From AAA044-D11 sp965268275 (GTDB lineage Bacteria; Actinomycetota; Actinomycetes; Nanopelagicales; Nanopelagicaceae): a stretch of DNA of 64,000 nucleotides. A program made the translations under genes and the position numbers. The notes under the pieces were generated by a model. That model was not told the DNA's origin and searched no databases. It saw nothing but the letters and a program-made list of their open reading frames with translations. Below are positions 34,448 to 44,259 of this stretch, piece by piece. The DNA lies in contig OZ254168.1 in assembly GCA_965268275.1 (NCBI GenBank), positions 186,001-250,000 on the forward strand, in the 5' to 3' direction. How positions within the stretch are numbered: the stretch's first letter is position 1; the number at the start of each line of letters is the position of its first letter.

Positions 34448-35221
34448 TTAATTGGATTTAGAGTAACTCTCAGTTAAATACATCAACTCTGAAATCTCGG
34501 TAACTGCAGAACAGTCGCCTTTATCTTCATAAATACAATCTTGTGGGCCACTAACCGTTAGCACTGATTTATCATCGCTCCATTTTTCGTAGCCATAATC
34601 AGGTGCTTCATTAGGGTTATATATTTCTTGCCAATCATTTATATCCCAGAGATAGTAATTAACAAGCCCGGTCCATTCGCCTTTACTTGTATTAAACATC
34701 AACGAAGTGATTGTGATTGGTGTGCGTTCGGCAAAGCTAAATTCACTCGGATCTGGTGATGTTATGCGAAGTTTTGGCAAGAGGTGAAGGGGTAACTGCG
34801 TGCTTACTGGAATTAAGCCAAGCCCCTGCGGATACTTGATTGCTTTGCAATCTGCTGCCTCAACATACTTATAACCTTCTGAATCAAGGGCTTTACCGCT
34901 TTTGGTGAAGATAACTTCACGATCAGAGAGTTGGCCTTCAGAATAAAAACTATACGTTGCTGTTATTTGGTTATTCAAAAATCTGCCCTTAAAGGAGCCA
35001 TACGAACTATCTTTAGCAAAGTGTTGTTGAATTAAGTTTCCAGATACCCCAACCCCATCATTCTTTATAATTTCAAGAATTGCATTGTCGGTAGAAACTT
35101 GTGCGTGATAACAAGAAGCAAGAGCAAGGGCTTTACTACTATTTCTCGAAATGATTCCTCCACCGGATGTAAGCAAAATAAAAACTATGATGGCAGAGAC
35201 AACAATTAACGAACGTTTCAT
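34448..35221 (-). CDS. Hypothetical protein with N-terminal signal/anchor
   Basis: A 257-residue protein not recognised as any known family. An N-terminal hydrophobic segment (residues about 4-20, VVSAIIVFILLTSGGG) would act as a signal anchor or signal peptide; there is no lipobox cysteine. The exported part has five cysteines, mostly in pairs likely to form disulfides (CYHAQ, DCKAIKY, QDCIYEDKGDC), and is rich in Tyr/Ser/Asn. Its start overlaps the TrhA-like gene by 4 bases, so the two are co-translated. It converges on rpoC. Function unknown. Confidence 0.7.
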   Translation of the reverse strand: MKRSLIVVSAIIVFILLTSGGGIISRNSSKALALASCYHAQVSTDNAILEIIKNDGVGVSGNLIQQHFAKDSSYGSFKGRFLNNQITATYSFYSEGQLSDREVIFTKSGKALDSEGYKYVEAADCKAIKYPQGLGLIPVSTQLPLHLLPKLRITSPDPSEFSFAERTPITITSLMFNTSKGEWTGLVNYYLWDINDWQEIYNPNEAPDYGYEKWSDDKSVLTVSGPQDCIYEDKGDCSAVTEISELMYLTESYSKSN

Positions 35222-35877
35222 TTATTTAAATATACAACCAAGACTGCGCCAACAAAGTGTGAAACAAATGCGGCAGCTGTTAGTGCATGAAATAGTTCAT
35301 GAAAACCAAACCAATTAATTGAAATGTTTGGTTTCTTGATTGCATAAATAATTCCACCGGCGGTATAAAAAATTCCACCAAGTAAAATTAATAAGAAGAC
35401 CGCTACGCCACCTGATTTCCAGAAAGAAGGTAAGAAAAATACGGCGGCCCAGCCAAGAGCGATATAAAGCGGAACGTAAACCCAACGCGGGGCACCAAGC
35501 CAGAGAATTCGGATCAGGGCGGTAAGAATTGCCCCACCCCAGACGCAGGAGAGCAGAATGATCGCTTGATTCTTATCTAATAGGTATACCGAAAATGGAG
35601 TGTAGGTGCCGGCAATCAAAATTGGGATGTTTGCATGGTCGATTCGGCGCCAAAGGGCCCGATATTTCTCCTGCCACTTGACCCGGTGATACAGGGCGCT
35701 GCAAGTAAAGAGAGTTACGGCTGTAAGTGTGAAGATTCCGAGGGTAATCCGGCCCTGAAGCCGATCGGCCGCAGTAATAAGGACTAGCCCAGCTACCAGA
35801 GAAACCGGGGACATGACTAGGTGGATCAGACCCCGCCCTTTGGGCTTCGGGGCGGTCAGCTTTTCGGCCAATTTCAT
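35218..35877 (-). CDS. Hemolysin III / TrhA (PAQR) family membrane protein
   Basis: A seven-helix membrane protein (219 residues) of the TrhA/YqfA/hemolysin III branch of PAQR proteins. The metal-ligand motifs are seen: S-A-x-Y-H (CSALYHRVKW) early, RIDHANI, and the late FHELFHALTAAAFVSHF with two or three histidines. The role is uncertain (membrane homeostasis; the cytolysin label is historic). TATGGT lies 6 bases before the ATG, compatible with a leaderless mRNA. It diverges from the str operon promoter. Confidence 0.85.
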   Translation of the reverse strand: MKLAEKLTAPKPKGRGLIHLVMSPVSLVAGLVLITAADRLQGRITLGIFTLTAVTLFTCSALYHRVKWQEKYRALWRRIDHANIPILIAGTYTPFSVYLLDKNQAIILLSCVWGGAILTALIRILWLGAPRWVYVPLYIALGWAAVFFLPSFWKSGGVAVFLLILLGGIFYTAGGIIYAIKKPNISINWFGFHELFHALTAAAFVSHFVGAVLVVYLNK

Positions 35878-35970
35878 GCCTCAACCATAGGGCGAAGTGG
35901 GCAAAAAGCCTTCGGCGTGTCGGATTTGGGATTTCCCGGCCTTTTTGGGGTCGGAGGAGTAAAACCCGTT

Positions 35971-36000
35971 TTGACCGTATGCGGGGCGCGAGGTTACTAT
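35971..36000 (+). promoter_or_regulatory. str operon (rpsL) promoter
   Basis: TTGACC (35971-35976) and TACTAT (35995-36000) with an 18-base spacer, in the 293-base gap between the TrhA-like gene and rpsL. Transcription would start near 36007, giving a leader of about 164 bases containing a short hairpin (CGACC/GGTCG near 36097-36112). No small gene was seen in this gap. Confidence 0.7.
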
Positions 36001-36170
36001 TCGCGTCTGCTCTTTTCTGAATTGAGCGCTTGTAACCGTGTGCAATAACTTGAAAAAGTAATTGTCGAAATTTGCGAAGTTGGGTCAACACACCCGACCG
36101 CGTGGGTCGAGAAACAAACGGAAATAAGTGCACAAATCAAAATTGAAACGCAGTAATGAACGGAGAAGAA

Positions 36171-36545
36171 GTGCCAACAATTCAGCAGCTGGTCCGAAAG
36201 GGTCGCGCAGAAAAGACAACCAAGACAAGCACGCCTGCACTAAAAGGTAGTCCGCAACGTCGTGGTGTTTGTACTCGTGTTTATACAACAACTCCTAAGA
36301 AGCCAAACTCTGCGCTTCGTAAAGTTGCACGTGTACGTCTAACAAGTGGCATGGAAGTAACTGCATATATTCCTGGTGAAGGACATAACTTGCAAGAGCA
36401 CTCAATCGTTCTAGTTCGCGGTGGTCGTGTTAAAGATCTTCCAGGTGTTCGTTACAAAATTATTCGCGGATCTTTAGATACCCAAGGTGTTAAAGATCGT
36501 AAGCAATCACGTAGCCGTTATGGTGCAAAGAGAGAGAAGAAGTAA
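36171..36545 (+). CDS. rpsL: 30S ribosomal protein S12
   Basis: S12 (124 residues, the standard length) shapes the decoding centre. The GTG at 36171 gives the canonical MPTIQQLVRKG start with GGAG five bases upstream; the ATG at 36156 would add five residues. The streptomycin-related residues K43 (TPKKPNS) and K88 (GRVKDLPG) are wild type. It overlaps rpsG by one base (TAATG). Confidence 0.97.
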   Translation: MPTIQQLVRKGRAEKTTKTSTPALKGSPQRRGVCTRVYTTTPKKPNSALRKVARVRLTSGMEVTAYIPGEGHNLQEHSIVLVRGGRVKDLPGVRYKIIRGSLDTQGVKDRKQSRSRYGAKREKK

Positions 36546-37018
36546 TGCCACGTAAAGGTCCCGTCACTAAGCGCCCAGTTGTTGCAGATCCTGTTTACAA
36601 CTCACCTGTTGTTACTGCGCTAATTAACAAAATTTTATTACACGGTAAGCGTTCAACTGCTGAAGCAATTGTTTATCAAGCACTTGAAGGTTGCCGCGAA
36701 AAGACTGGTGGAACTGACCCAGTAATTACTTTGAAGCGTGCACTAGATAACATCCGTCCAACACTTGAAGTTAAGTCTCGCCGCGTTGGTGGAGCTACTT
36801 ACCAAGTGCCAATGGAAGTTAAAGCAGGACGCGCAACAACACTCGCACTTCGTTGGGTAATCGATTACTCACGTCAACGTCGCGAAAAGTCAATGGCAGA
36901 GCGTTTACAGAACGAATTACTTGATGCATCAAATGGTCTAGGCGCAGCAGTTAAGAAGCGCGAAGACACTCACAAGATGGCAGAAGCTAACAAGGCTTTC
37001 GCTCACTACCGCTGGTAA
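36545..37018 (+). CDS. rpsG: 30S ribosomal protein S7
   Basis: S7 (157 residues) nucleates the 30S head. The N-terminal RKGPVTKRPV and the mRNA/tRNA-contacting hairpin (RRVGGATYQVPMEV) are clear, as is the C-terminal AEANKAFAHYRW. Translationally coupled to rpsL; fusA follows after 53 bases. Confidence 0.97.
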   Translation: MPRKGPVTKRPVVADPVYNSPVVTALINKILLHGKRSTAEAIVYQALEGCREKTGGTDPVITLKRALDNIRPTLEVKSRRVGGATYQVPMEVKAGRATTLALRWVIDYSRQRREKSMAERLQNELLDASNGLGAAVKKREDTHKMAEANKAFAHYRW

Positions 37019-37071
37019 TCCAGAAACCAATTAAAGAATTAATTAAAAGAAACTAAAAGGAGACTCGACAA

Positions 37072-39174
37072 GTGGCCGTAGAGACAGCAATCGACCTAGC
37101 CAAGGTTCGCAACATCGGAATCATGGCGCACATCGACGCGGGTAAAACCACGACTACTGAGCGAATCCTTTTCTACACCGGTATCAACTACAAGATCGGT
37201 GAAGTTCATGATGGCGGCGCCACAATGGACTGGATGGAACAAGAGCAAGAGCGTGGAATCACAATCACATCTGCTGCAACAACATGTGTTTGGAAAGACC
37301 ACCTAATTAACATTATTGATACCCCAGGTCACGTGGACTTCACAGTTGAAGTAGAGCGTTCACTCCGCGTTCTCGATGGCGCAGTTTGCGTATTCGACGG
37401 CGTTGCTGGCGTAGAACCACAATCAGAAACAGTTTGGCGTCAAGCAGATCGTTACAACGTTCCACGTATCTGTTTCGTAAACAAGCTAGACCGCACCGGT
37501 GCTTCATTCCAACGTTGCGTAGACATGATCGGCACTCGCTTAAATGCGATTGCACTAGTTCTACAACTTCCAATTGGTTCTGAAGGTGACTTCAGCGGAG
37601 TTATCGACCTAATCGCAATGAAGGCACTTGTCTGGCCTGGCGAAACTAAAAAGGGCGAAGATTATTTAATTGAAGAAATCCCAGCAGCAATGTTGGAAGA
37701 AGCAAAGACCGCTCGTCACAACATGCTTGAAACACTTGCAGATGCTGATGATGCAATCATGGAGAAATACCTAGAAGGTATTGAACTTTCAGATGAAGAA
37801 ATTATTGCTGGTATCCGTCGCGCAACTCTTGCTGACAAGCTGACACCAGTTCTTACTGGTTCTGCATTTAAGAACAAGGGCGTTCAGCCAATGCTCGATG
37901 CAGTTAACCGCTACCTTCCAAGCCCACTAGATATCAAGGCAATTGTTGGCCACAAGATGGGCGATCCAGAGGTAGAAGTAGAACGTCAACCTGCAGATTC
38001 AGAACCATTCTCAGCACTTGCATTCAAGATCATGTCAGATCCACACCTTGGAAAATTAACATTCGTTCGTATTTACTCTGGTCGCCTAGATACCGGAACT
38101 GCAATCCTTAACTCAACAAAGGATGGCAAGGAACGTATCGGAAAGATTTACCAGATGCACGCAAATAAGCGTGAAGAGAAGGATTCAGCTGGCGCAGGAA
38201 TGATCATCGCAGTTATGGGTCTAAAGAACACCACAACTGGCGACACACTCTGCGATCCAGATAAGCCAGTAATTCTTGAATCAATGGATTTCCCAGCACC
38301 AGTTATCTCGGTTGCTATCGAACCAAAGACAAAGGCTGACCAAGAAAAACTTGGTATTGCGATTCAACGTCTTGCTGAAGAAGATCCAACATTCCACGTT
38401 AAGTCAGATGAAGAAACTGGCCAAACAATCATCTCTGGTATGGGCGAACTTCACCTTGAAATTCTTGTAGACCGTATGCGCCGCGAATTCAAAGTGGAAG
38501 CAAACGTTGGTAAGCCACAAGTTGCTTACCGTGAAACTCTTCGCAAGCCAGTTGATCGTTATGACTACACACACAAGAAGCAATCTGGTGGTTCTGGTCA
38601 ATTCGCAAAGGTTCAAATTGCAATCGAACCACTTCCAACAGGCAGCGAGCATTCATACGAATTCGTTAACAAGATCACCGGTGGTCGCATCCCTAAGGAA
38701 TACATTCCTTCAGTTGATGTCGGCTGTAAAGAAGGAATGCAGAACGGTCCGCTAGCTGGTTATCCACTAGTTGATGTTCGCGTAACACTTCTTGACGGTG
38801 CTTACCACGATGTTGACTCATCAGAACTTGCATTCAAAATTGCAGGCCTACAAGCATTTAGAGAAGCATCACGTCTAGCTGGCCCAGTAATTCTGGAACC
38901 AGTTATGTCAGTTGAAGTAATCACACCAGAAGATTTCATGGGCGATGTCATCGGCGATCTCAACTCTCGTCGCGGGCAAATTCAATCCATGGATGAGCGT
39001 TCAGGCGCTCGTATCGTAAAAGCAATCGTTCCGCTATCAGAGATGTTCGGCTATGTCGGAGATCTACGAAGCAGAACACAAGGTCGCGCAAGCTACAGCA
39101 TGCAATTTGATTCGTATGCCGAGGTTCCAGCCGCGGTCGCGAAGGAAATCATCGCAAAGGTTCGCGGCGAGTAA
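37072..39174 (+). CDS. fusA: Elongation factor G
   Basis: EF-G (700 residues), the GTPase of ribosomal translocation. G1 AHIDAGKT (19-26), DTPGHVDFT, NKLDRTG, and the domain IV/V blocks are intact. The GTG start follows AAGGAG. Third gene of the str operon, 53 bases after rpsG and 75 bases before tuf. Confidence 0.98.
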   Translation: MAVETAIDLAKVRNIGIMAHIDAGKTTTTERILFYTGINYKIGEVHDGGATMDWMEQEQERGITITSAATTCVWKDHLINIIDTPGHVDFTVEVERSLRVLDGAVCVFDGVAGVEPQSETVWRQADRYNVPRICFVNKLDRTGASFQRCVDMIGTRLNAIALVLQLPIGSEGDFSGVIDLIAMKALVWPGETKKGEDYLIEEIPAAMLEEAKTARHNMLETLADADDAIMEKYLEGIELSDEEIIAGIRRATLADKLTPVLTGSAFKNKGVQPMLDAVNRYLPSPLDIKAIVGHKMGDPEVEVERQPADSEPFSALAFKIMSDPHLGKLTFVRIYSGRLDTGTAILNSTKDGKERIGKIYQMHANKREEKDSAGAGMIIAVMGLKNTTTGDTLCDPDKPVILESMDFPAPVISVAIEPKTKADQEKLGIAIQRLAEEDPTFHVKSDEETGQTIISGMGELHLEILVDRMRREFKVEANVGKPQVAYRETLRKPVDRYDYTHKKQSGGSGQFAKVQIAIEPLPTGSEHSYEFVNKITGGRIPKEYIPSVDVGCKEGMQNGPLAGYPLVDVRVTLLDGAYHDVDSSELAFKIAGLQAFREASRLAGPVILEPVMSVEVITPEDFMGDVIGDLNSRRGQIQSMDERSGARIVKAIVPLSEMFGYVGDLRSRTQGRASYSMQFDSYAEVPAAVAKEIIAKVRGE

Positions 39175-39249
39175 TCGCTTCGAGTTATTGCGAATCGGCA
39201 AACGAAAACAACCAAACTAACAAACTAAAAGAACCAACAGGAGGAAAAA

Positions 39250-40443
<1,194 letters not shown>

Positions 40444-40457
40444 TTAAATCGTTTGGA

Positions 40458-40483
40458 AGTCTGGCCTCGAAAGAGGCCAGACT
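40458..40483 (+). other. GNRA-capped stem-loop between tuf and rpsJ
   Basis: AGTCTGGCCTC-GAAA-GAGGCCAGACT is a perfect 11-bp stem with a GAAA tetraloop. It is not followed directly by a T-run, so it is more likely a processing/stabilising or partial terminator element between the str and S10 operons. A separate A/T palindrome (TTAAAAAAGTTTTTTAA) lies at 40506-40522. Confidence 0.6.
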
Positions 40484-40550
40484 CTAAACAAAGAGAAAAA
40501 AAGAATTAAAAAAGTTTTTTAAAAGCAGTTTAGATAAAAAGGAGAAGCAA

Positions 40551-40859
40551 ATGGCGGGACAAAAGATCCGCATTCGGCTTAAGGCATACGACCACGAAGT
40601 GATCGACACATCTGCGAAGAAGATCGTAGAAACAGTTGAGCGCACCGGGGCTACTGTCGCAGGCCCAGTTCCACTGCCAACAGAGAAGAACACATTTTGT
40701 GTTATCCGCTCTCCTCACAAATACAAAGATAGCCGCGAACATTTCGAGATGCGCACACATAAGCGCCTAATCGACATCATCGACCCAACTCCTAAGACAG
40801 TTGACTCATTGATGCGTCTTGATCTCCCTGCCGGCGTTGACATTGAGATAAAGCTGTAA
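40551..40859 (+). CDS. rpsJ: 30S ribosomal protein S10
   Basis: S10 (102 residues), head protein and partner of NusB in antitermination. The RIRLKAYDHEVID start and the loop with VRSPHKYKDSREHFEMRTHKR are typical. AAGGAG precedes the ATG. First gene of the S10 operon; no convincing promoter hexamers were found in the A-rich 107-base gap after tuf. Confidence 0.97.
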   Translation: MAGQKIRIRLKAYDHEVIDTSAKKIVETVERTGATVAGPVPLPTEKNTFCVIRSPHKYKDSREHFEMRTHKRLIDIIDPTPKTVDSLMRLDLPAGVDIEIKL

Positions 40860-40872
40860 GGGGATTATAAAA

Positions 40873-41565
40873 ATGGCTAATAGCAAAACTATTCAATCCC
40901 AAGGCTCTGCAGTAAAAGGCATCCTCGGCAAGAAGCTTGGTATGACCCAAGTATTCGATGCCAACAATAAAATTGTTCCAGTAACAGTTGTTGAAGCTGG
41001 TCCATGTGTTGTTACACAGATTCGCACAATCGAAAATGATGGTTACACAGCTGTGCAACTAGCTTTCGGTGCTGTTGATCCTCGCAAAGTTACAAAGCCA
41101 GAAGCTGGCCACTTTGCAAAGGCTGGCGTAACTCCACGTTCTGAAGTTGCTGAACTCCGCACTTCAGATACTTCTACTTATTCAGTTGGTCAAGAACTTC
41201 GCGCAGATGTATTTGCTGCCGGCGAGATTGTTGATGCAACCGGAACTTCACGCGGTAAGGGATCTGCTGGTGTTATGAAGCGCCACGGTTTCTCTGGTAT
41301 CGGAGCATCTCACGGTGTTGACCGTAAGCACCGTATGCCAGGTTCTATCGGTAACCGAACAACACCAGGTCGCGTATTCCGCGGTAAGAAGATGATGGGT
41401 CGCATGGGTGTTGACACAGTTACAACTCAAAATCTTTTAGTTCATTCAGTTGATGCAGAGAAGTCACTTCTTTTAATTAAGGGTGCAATTCCTGGTCCAA
41501 CTGGTTCAATCGTCTTTCTCCGTTCAGCGGCGAAGATGGCAACTTCTGAAACGGTAGGTGCATAA
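40873..41565 (+). CDS. rplC: 50S ribosomal protein L3
   Basis: L3 (230 residues), an early 50S assembly protein whose central extension reaches the peptidyl-transferase centre. GILGKKLGMTQVFD at the start and the extension block RKHRMPGSIGNRTTPGRVF are conserved. A few residues precede the usual start, which is common in relatives. rplD begins 4 bases after its stop. Confidence 0.97.
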   Translation: MANSKTIQSQGSAVKGILGKKLGMTQVFDANNKIVPVTVVEAGPCVVTQIRTIENDGYTAVQLAFGAVDPRKVTKPEAGHFAKAGVTPRSEVAELRTSDTSTYSVGQELRADVFAAGEIVDATGTSRGKGSAGVMKRHGFSGIGASHGVDRKHRMPGSIGNRTTPGRVFRGKKMMGRMGVDTVTTQNLLVHSVDAEKSLLLIKGAIPGPTGSIVFLRSAAKMATSETVGA

Positions 41566-41569
41566 CCCC

Positions 41570-42241
41570 ATGTCACTTAAAGTAGATATTAAGAGCGCAG
41601 CCGGAAAGGTAACTGGAAGCATTGATCTGCCTGCAGAAACTTTCGATGTGCAAACTAATGTCCCACTAATTCACCAAGTAGTTGTAGCGCAACTTGCTGC
41701 AGCACGCGCGGGCACTGCAAAGACAAAGAACCGCGGTGAAGTAAGTGGAACAGGTAAGAAGCCTTTCAAGCAGAAGGGAACAGGTCGTGCCCGTCAGGGT
41801 TCTGTCCGTGCTCCGCTGCAACGCCACGGTGGTGTTTCACATGGTCCAGTTCCACGTTCATATGATCAACGCACACCAAAGAAGATGATTGCTGCAGCAC
41901 TTAAGGGTGTTCTATCTGATCGTCAACGCGAAGATCGCATCCACGTAATTGATGCAATCGTTGAGACTCCTACAACAAAAGCTGCAATTTCAGCAGTTCG
42001 CCAATTTTCAGATCGTAAGAATGTTCTAGTTGTTCTTGCTCGCACCGAAGATACAGCTTGGCGTTCACTTCGTAACGCAGATGACATGCACCTAATCGTG
42101 AATGATCAACTAAATGCCTACGACGTTCTAGTAAGTGATGACATTGTTTTCACTGAAACTGCGATTCGCGAATTTATTTCAGGATCAAAAAAGACAGCAA
42201 CAGCAGTTGCACGAGAGAGCGAAATTGAGGTCTCAGCATGA
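41570..42241 (+). CDS. rplD: 50S ribosomal protein L4
   Basis: L4 (223 residues) lines the exit tunnel. The tunnel-loop block GTGRARQGSVRAPLQRHGG is conserved. The ATG at 41570 is the normal start; the GTG at 41558 lies in the L3 end. It overlaps rplW by 4 bases (ATGA). Confidence 0.96.
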   Translation: MSLKVDIKSAAGKVTGSIDLPAETFDVQTNVPLIHQVVVAQLAAARAGTAKTKNRGEVSGTGKKPFKQKGTGRARQGSVRAPLQRHGGVSHGPVPRSYDQRTPKKMIAAALKGVLSDRQREDRIHVIDAIVETPTTKAAISAVRQFSDRKNVLVVLARTEDTAWRSLRNADDMHLIVNDQLNAYDVLVSDDIVFTETAIREFISGSKKTATAVARESEIEVSA

Positions 42242-42531
42242 AAGACGGCCGCGAAATCCTTCTAGCACCTGTTGTATCTGAAAAGTCTTACGGACTTTTA
42301 GATGAGAACAAGTACACATTTTTAGTTGATCCACGTGCCAACAAGACTGAAATCAAGATTGCAGTCGAGAAGGTATTTGGAGTAAAAGTATTGAGCGTTA
42401 ACACCATGAACCGCGAAGGTAAGCGCAAGCGCACCAAAGTTGGTTTTGGAAAGCGCAACGATACAAAGCGTGCGATCGTGCACGTTGCCGCCGGTGACCG
42501 CATCGACATCTTCGGAGGTCCAGTTTCCTAA
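42238..42531 (+). CDS. rplW: 50S ribosomal protein L23
   Basis: L23 (97 residues) at the tunnel exit, docking site for trigger factor and SRP. APVVSEKSYGLLDENKYTF and the KRKRTKVGFGKRNDTKRA block match the family. Coupled to rplD by a 4-base overlap. Confidence 0.96.
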   Translation: MKDGREILLAPVVSEKSYGLLDENKYTFLVDPRANKTEIKIAVEKVFGVKVLSVNTMNREGKRKRTKVGFGKRNDTKRAIVHVAAGDRIDIFGGPVS

Positions 42532-42569
42532 GGGGACTGGATTAGAAGAAGAAGAGGACAGAGACAAAA

Positions 42570-43403
42570 ATGGCACTTCGTAAACTCAAGCCGACCACTC
42601 CTGGTCAACGCGGCGCAAGCGTTCCTGATTTCGCAGAAATCACACGCACAACTCCTGAGAAGTCATTGGTTCGCCCAATTCACTCAAAGGGTGGACGTAA
42701 CGCAAGTGGAAAGATCACAACTCGTCACCAAGGTGGCGGACACAAGCGTGCTTACCGTCTAATTGATTTCCTACGTAACGATAAAGATGGCATTCCAGCA
42801 AAGGTTGCCCATATCGAATACGACCCAAACCGCACAGCTCGTATTGCACTTCTGCATTACGCAGATGGCGAAAAGCGTTACATCATTGCACCAAATAAAT
42901 TGAGCCAAGGCGATGCGATCGAAAACGGTCCATCTGCAGATATCAAGCCTGGAAATAACTTGCCACTGCGCAACATTCCAGTTGGAACAATGATTCACGC
43001 AATCGAACTTCGCCCAGGTGGCGGAGCAAAGATTGCTCGTTCTGCTGGTGCATCAGTTCAACTTGCAGCTAAAGAAGGTCCATACGCGCAACTACGTATG
43101 CCATCTGGCGAAATTCGCAATGTTGATGTTCGTTGCCGCGCAACTGTTGGTGAAGTTGGAAACGCAGAACAATCAAATATTAATTATGGAAAAGCAGGCC
43201 GTAAACGTTGGCTCGGAATTCGCCCAACAGTTCGCGGTGTTGTTATGAACCCTGTTGACCACCCACACGGTGGTGGTGAAGGTAAAACTTCTGGTGGACG
43301 TCACCCAGTTTCACCTTGGGGTAAGCCGGAAGGCCGCACTCGTAAGAAAAAAGCGAGTGACCAAATGATTGTCCGCCGTCGCAAGTCGAACAAGAAACGA
43401 TAA
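42570..43403 (+). CDS. rplB: 50S ribosomal protein L2
   Basis: L2 (277 residues), needed for subunit joining and peptidyl-transferase structure. The conserved C-terminal VMNPVDHPHGGGEGKTSGG with the histidine near the active centre is present, as is the RNA-binding KITTRHQGGGHKRAYR. An AGGACA element precedes the ATG, 38 bases after rplW. Confidence 0.97.
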   Translation: MALRKLKPTTPGQRGASVPDFAEITRTTPEKSLVRPIHSKGGRNASGKITTRHQGGGHKRAYRLIDFLRNDKDGIPAKVAHIEYDPNRTARIALLHYADGEKRYIIAPNKLSQGDAIENGPSADIKPGNNLPLRNIPVGTMIHAIELRPGGGAKIARSAGASVQLAAKEGPYAQLRMPSGEIRNVDVRCRATVGEVGNAEQSNINYGKAGRKRWLGIRPTVRGVVMNPVDHPHGGGEGKTSGGRHPVSPWGKPEGRTRKKKASDQMIVRRRKSNKKR

Positions 43404-43415
43404 GGAGCCTTACAA

Positions 43416-43697
43416 ATGCCACGTAGTTTAAAAAAGGGTCCATTCGTGGACGGTCATCTTGTTAAAAAGGTGGATGCTCAGAATGCAGCGAATACCAAGA
43501 ACGTTATTAAAACTTGGTCACGCCGTTCAATGATCACTCCATCAATGATTGGTCACACCATCGCAGTTCATGATGGTCGCAAGCACGTTCCAGTTTTCAT
43601 TACAGATGCCATGATCGGTCACAAGCTCGGTGAATTCTCACCAACTCGTACCTTCAAGGGACACGTTAAGACGGATGCGAGGGCTGCTCGTGGCTAA
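43416..43697 (+). CDS. rpsS: 30S ribosomal protein S19
   Basis: S19 (93 residues) of the 30S head, contacting A-site tRNA and the 50S. PRSLKKGPFVDGHLVKKV and WSRRSMITPSMIGHTIAVHDG are typical. An AAGGAG box is upstream. Its end overlaps the rplV start by 8 bases. Confidence 0.97.
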   Translation: MPRSLKKGPFVDGHLVKKVDAQNAANTKNVIKTWSRRSMITPSMIGHTIAVHDGRKHVPVFITDAMIGHKLGEFSPTRTFKGHVKTDARAARG

Positions 43698-44259
43698 TAC
43701 TGAAACTGCATTAGTTGCGCGCGCGATCCTTCGCGAAACTCGCACAACACCACAGAAGGCACGTCGCGTTGTAAACATCGTTCGCGGTGAGCGCGCAGAC
43801 ACTGCACTAACAACTTTGAAGTTTGCTAACCAGGAAGTTGCTGGCGAGCTCTACACACTTCTTGCATCAGCGGTTGCAAATGCTAAGGCGAAGAATCCAT
43901 CACTACGTGATGCTTCAGAACTTTGGGTTGCAGAAGCGCTAGTTGACGAAGGTTTCACTTTGAAGCGCTTCCGTCCACGTGCACAAGGTCGCGGATTCAC
44001 AATTCGCAAGCGCACATCAACCATCACTTTTGTTGTATCTGATGATCGCAATTACCGATCAAATGGTCCACGCAAAGTTGTAAAGCATGCTCCTGTTGTT
44101 AAGGATGTTGTTAAGGAAGTTGTTAAGGAAGTTGCAGCACCTGCAACTGATTCAGCAGCTCCAGCGGCTTCAACAGCTAAGAAGGCAGCAGCTAAAAAGG
44201 CTCCTGCAAAGAAAGCCCCTGCTAAAAAAGCAGTTGCTAAAGAAGGGACGGCCGAATAA
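43690..44259 (+). CDS. rplV: 50S ribosomal protein L22 with long basic tail
   Basis: L22 (189 residues) lines the exit tunnel with its long hairpin. The core (residues about 1-118, including RPRAQGRGFTIRKRTSTIT) is normal. An extra tail of about 70 residues follows, containing VKDVVKEVVKEV and several KKAPAK-type repeats, like the tails of some actinobacterial L22 proteins. The GTG at 43690 has GAGGG 6 bases upstream; an alternative ATG at 43675 has only a weak site. Confidence 0.94.
   Translation: MANTETALVARAILRETRTTPQKARRVVNIVRGERADTALTTLKFANQEVAGELYTLLASAVANAKAKNPSLRDASELWVAEALVDEGFTLKRFRPRAQGRGFTIRKRTSTITFVVSDDRNYRSNGPRKVVKHAPVVKDVVKEVVKEVAAPATDSAAPAASTAKKAAAKKAPAKKAPAKKAVAKEGTAE

Noticed and set aside
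36085..36291. Small antisense frame in the rpsL leader as a leader peptide
   Set aside because: It is on the wrong strand and overlaps rpsL; no supporting ribosome-binding site.
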